Source: Mytilisepta virgata (lineage: Eukaryota; Mollusca; Bivalvia; Mytilida; Mytilidae). Taken from it: a stretch of DNA of 64,000 nucleotides. How positions within the stretch are numbered: the first letter of the stretch is position 1; each line of letters begins with the position of its first letter. Under the pieces are notes generated by a model. That model made no database searches. It was not told the origin of the DNA and worked only from the letters and a program-made list of their open reading frames with translations. Shown here piece after piece: positions 55,501 through 58,500 of the stretch. The translations under genes and the position numbers were made by a program. The stretch spans positions 23,963,139-24,027,138 of the forward strand of contig CM051512.1 of the NCBI GenBank assembly GCA_028015205.1, read 5' to 3'.

Positions 55501-58500
55501 AGAACAGGTGTCAGTAAGCTATCAGGTGTTTATTTAACAATAATTAAATGACAGCTTTATGGCCTTCCTTACAGTCCCCCATACCTCCACATTAAAATAA
55601 CATCCTGTTAATTAGCCAGTGTCAAAAATCTAAAAACAAAGCTACATAATCATTTTCTTAAAGACCACTTACTTGTGAACATTCAAAATTGTGTGATCCT
55701 TGATTTTAGACATTTTTTTTATAATCAATTACTGACAACATATATTTTGTTATATGCAACTTCTTCATTTATAAAGACAAGAAGAAAAAAGAGTGAGTTA
55801 TTTTTATTCATATAAAATTTTACCTTAATTTACTTATATATCTTTTTTAATATTTTATTTGATTATTTTCGACTCGGGAAAATGCTGTTTTAGGTCTTGT
55901 TAATAAAAACATACATGTATATACTATTTAAAGCATGCTTTGCAACTTTGTATCCATAATCATTGGTTAATATTACTACAAGATAAGGCCAAAAAAAATT
56001 TGTCTCGGTTACCCGACCCTACCTATTTTTTCATGCCTACCCTAGCATTTTTTTGCCATTTTTGCTTAAGCACTGTTAAACTTTAATTCCATTTACTCAA
56101 GGTAAAAAAAAATTGTAAAAAAAAATAAAAATAAACCCACCTACCTATTTTTTTCAGACATGTAATAGGAAACACGCATATTTTTTTATTTAGCCTAACA
56201 TATTTTTAAGTTCTACAATTAACTGTTTTGGTTCATGTAAAATAAGAGTGCTTTTCAGGCTGATGTACATGTATATGATATACTTTAAACAACTGTAGAG
56301 AGAGGCTATAGTAATGAATAGCAATTGAACTTTAGTAAAATATTGTAACATAAAATGTTTAATTATGGTCGACGATCATGAATCTAAAATGACCTTTCTC
56401 TTGTCATTATTTATATGTTTTTTTTTGTTGAGATTCTTGTCTAATGATATAATTTCATAATGTTACTGATTAACCATATAAAAACTTAAGCATTTATGAG
56501 CATTTTAATACTTGATTGATATATGTATGAAGCAGACAGGCATCCTGCCAGTTTTGACTATCACTGTTTAAATTTTATGTGCACCTCTATATCTCATAAG
56601 AACTTTTTATTTTTTTTATATTAATTGCTCTTAAACTATATTGGACCTTTGGCTTTTCCCTTTATGCTAAAAACATGTAAGAGGGTTTTATCATAATATA
56701 CCCCTGATGTTTCGGTAATTTGGTCAATTAAACTGGTGCAAACTGATATTTCCCATAACAAGTTACACCTGTCACGGCTACCCGCTGTGTTCATCGGTGT
56801 GTTGAATTTACCTTATAAACTTGTCAGCAGGTGTCGAGGAAGTATAATTGCACCTTTACATTTGTGAGGTCCTCATTAAAAGGGAACAAAATTAAACAAA
56901 CTTATAAATTACAATTATATCATATTTTCATATTTATATTAAAACGGAAAGGTGTTTTTACACCTATGTATACATATTTTTATAAGTTGACAATGAGAAC
57001 ACTATGCATCTCTAATAAAAATAGTTAAAGCATCAAAAATGCGTCCTTAAGAATCCGGAATTACCACAGGACATTACCCGATCCAGAATCGAGTTTATAA
57101 TTTGAATTTAGTCCGACAACTAAATAAATTTAATATTTTGGCATTTTTCAAAACAAATTGGACAGGACCAATCTATATCCGATTCTCACAATTTTTATAT
57201 CATTGGAAAGGAAATTTTTTAAATGTTATCAGCAAAGATGTACATCTTTAACTTTAAAAATGCTTGGGGGTTTAAAACCCTCAGGTAAAGAGGGGGGTCT
57301 ACGAAAATTTTCCATTTCAAGATTAATTTTAACGTTAAATACATGTATTTTCGTCGAAAAAGTATCATATTTTGAAATCAAATTGGACAGGACCAATCAA
57401 AATAATTATCTCAAGTGTCATATACCAAAAGAAAGAGGAAAGATTCAAGATTTTCACAGAAGATGTACATTTTGAAAAGCTCGTATATAAAAAAAGATAT
57501 TGCAATTTAAAGTGCAACTCCCATTATATTTCCTTTACGCTTTAAGAACTGAGTTTATACCATATCGATATAGACAAAAGTCACGTGATGGCCGATATAG
57601 CTGGGTATGTTAATGTTGTCGCTCCAACTTGTGCGGATGACATTGCCATACTGGCCAGCAAGGAGCATGCGGTTCAGGCTCTACTAGATATAGTCCATGA
57701 AATGACAAACAAAGACTTCGTGTCAATCAATCCTACAAAATCTGAAATTGTGCCATTAACAAAAGTTCAACAAGAACTAAACGTTTATCTAGGAAACAAT
57801 AAAATTGACGAAAAGAAAGAGGTTAAACATATCTTGGTCTTATAAGAACTATAAATAATAAAGTAAATATAGAAGCTCGGTTGAAAGTTGCCCGACGTAC
57901 TATATATGCTATGCTTGGTCCTGGACTGAGTGCCAGAAAGGGAATGTCGCCAATTGTCTCAGCAAAACTCTGGCAAACCTACGCCTTGCCAAGGAGTCTG
58001 TATGGCATTGAGGTCCTAAACTACACAAAATCTGACATCACAAAATTGGAGAGACTCCAACTACAAATATGCAGACAGATACAAGGACTACCAAAAAGAG
58101 TTGCTAGTGCTGCCAACTATAGTTTATTAGGTATAGAACCAATACAGTCAACTGTGGACCGACTGCTACTCACATTTTTCGGAGGCATAATTCAGGACAA
58201 CAGCAGCATAGAATACAGAATTATAGAAAGGCAACTTATAATGTCAAAACAAAATGCTAATTCATTCATTAGTAGATTAGAAACTGCTCTATCAAAATAC
58301 AAACTACCAAAAGCTCAGGAACTGTTATTTGTTAAACCAACTAGGGAAAAATGGAAAACAACTGTCAAGTGTGCCATTCAGCAATACTGGGCAGAGAAAT
58401 GGGAGATAGAAAAATCTGAAAAATCTACAATGAAATTCGTAAATATCAAAACAAGGCCAATTGGGAATCCCCACCAAATATGGAAATTAACCTCAAACAA

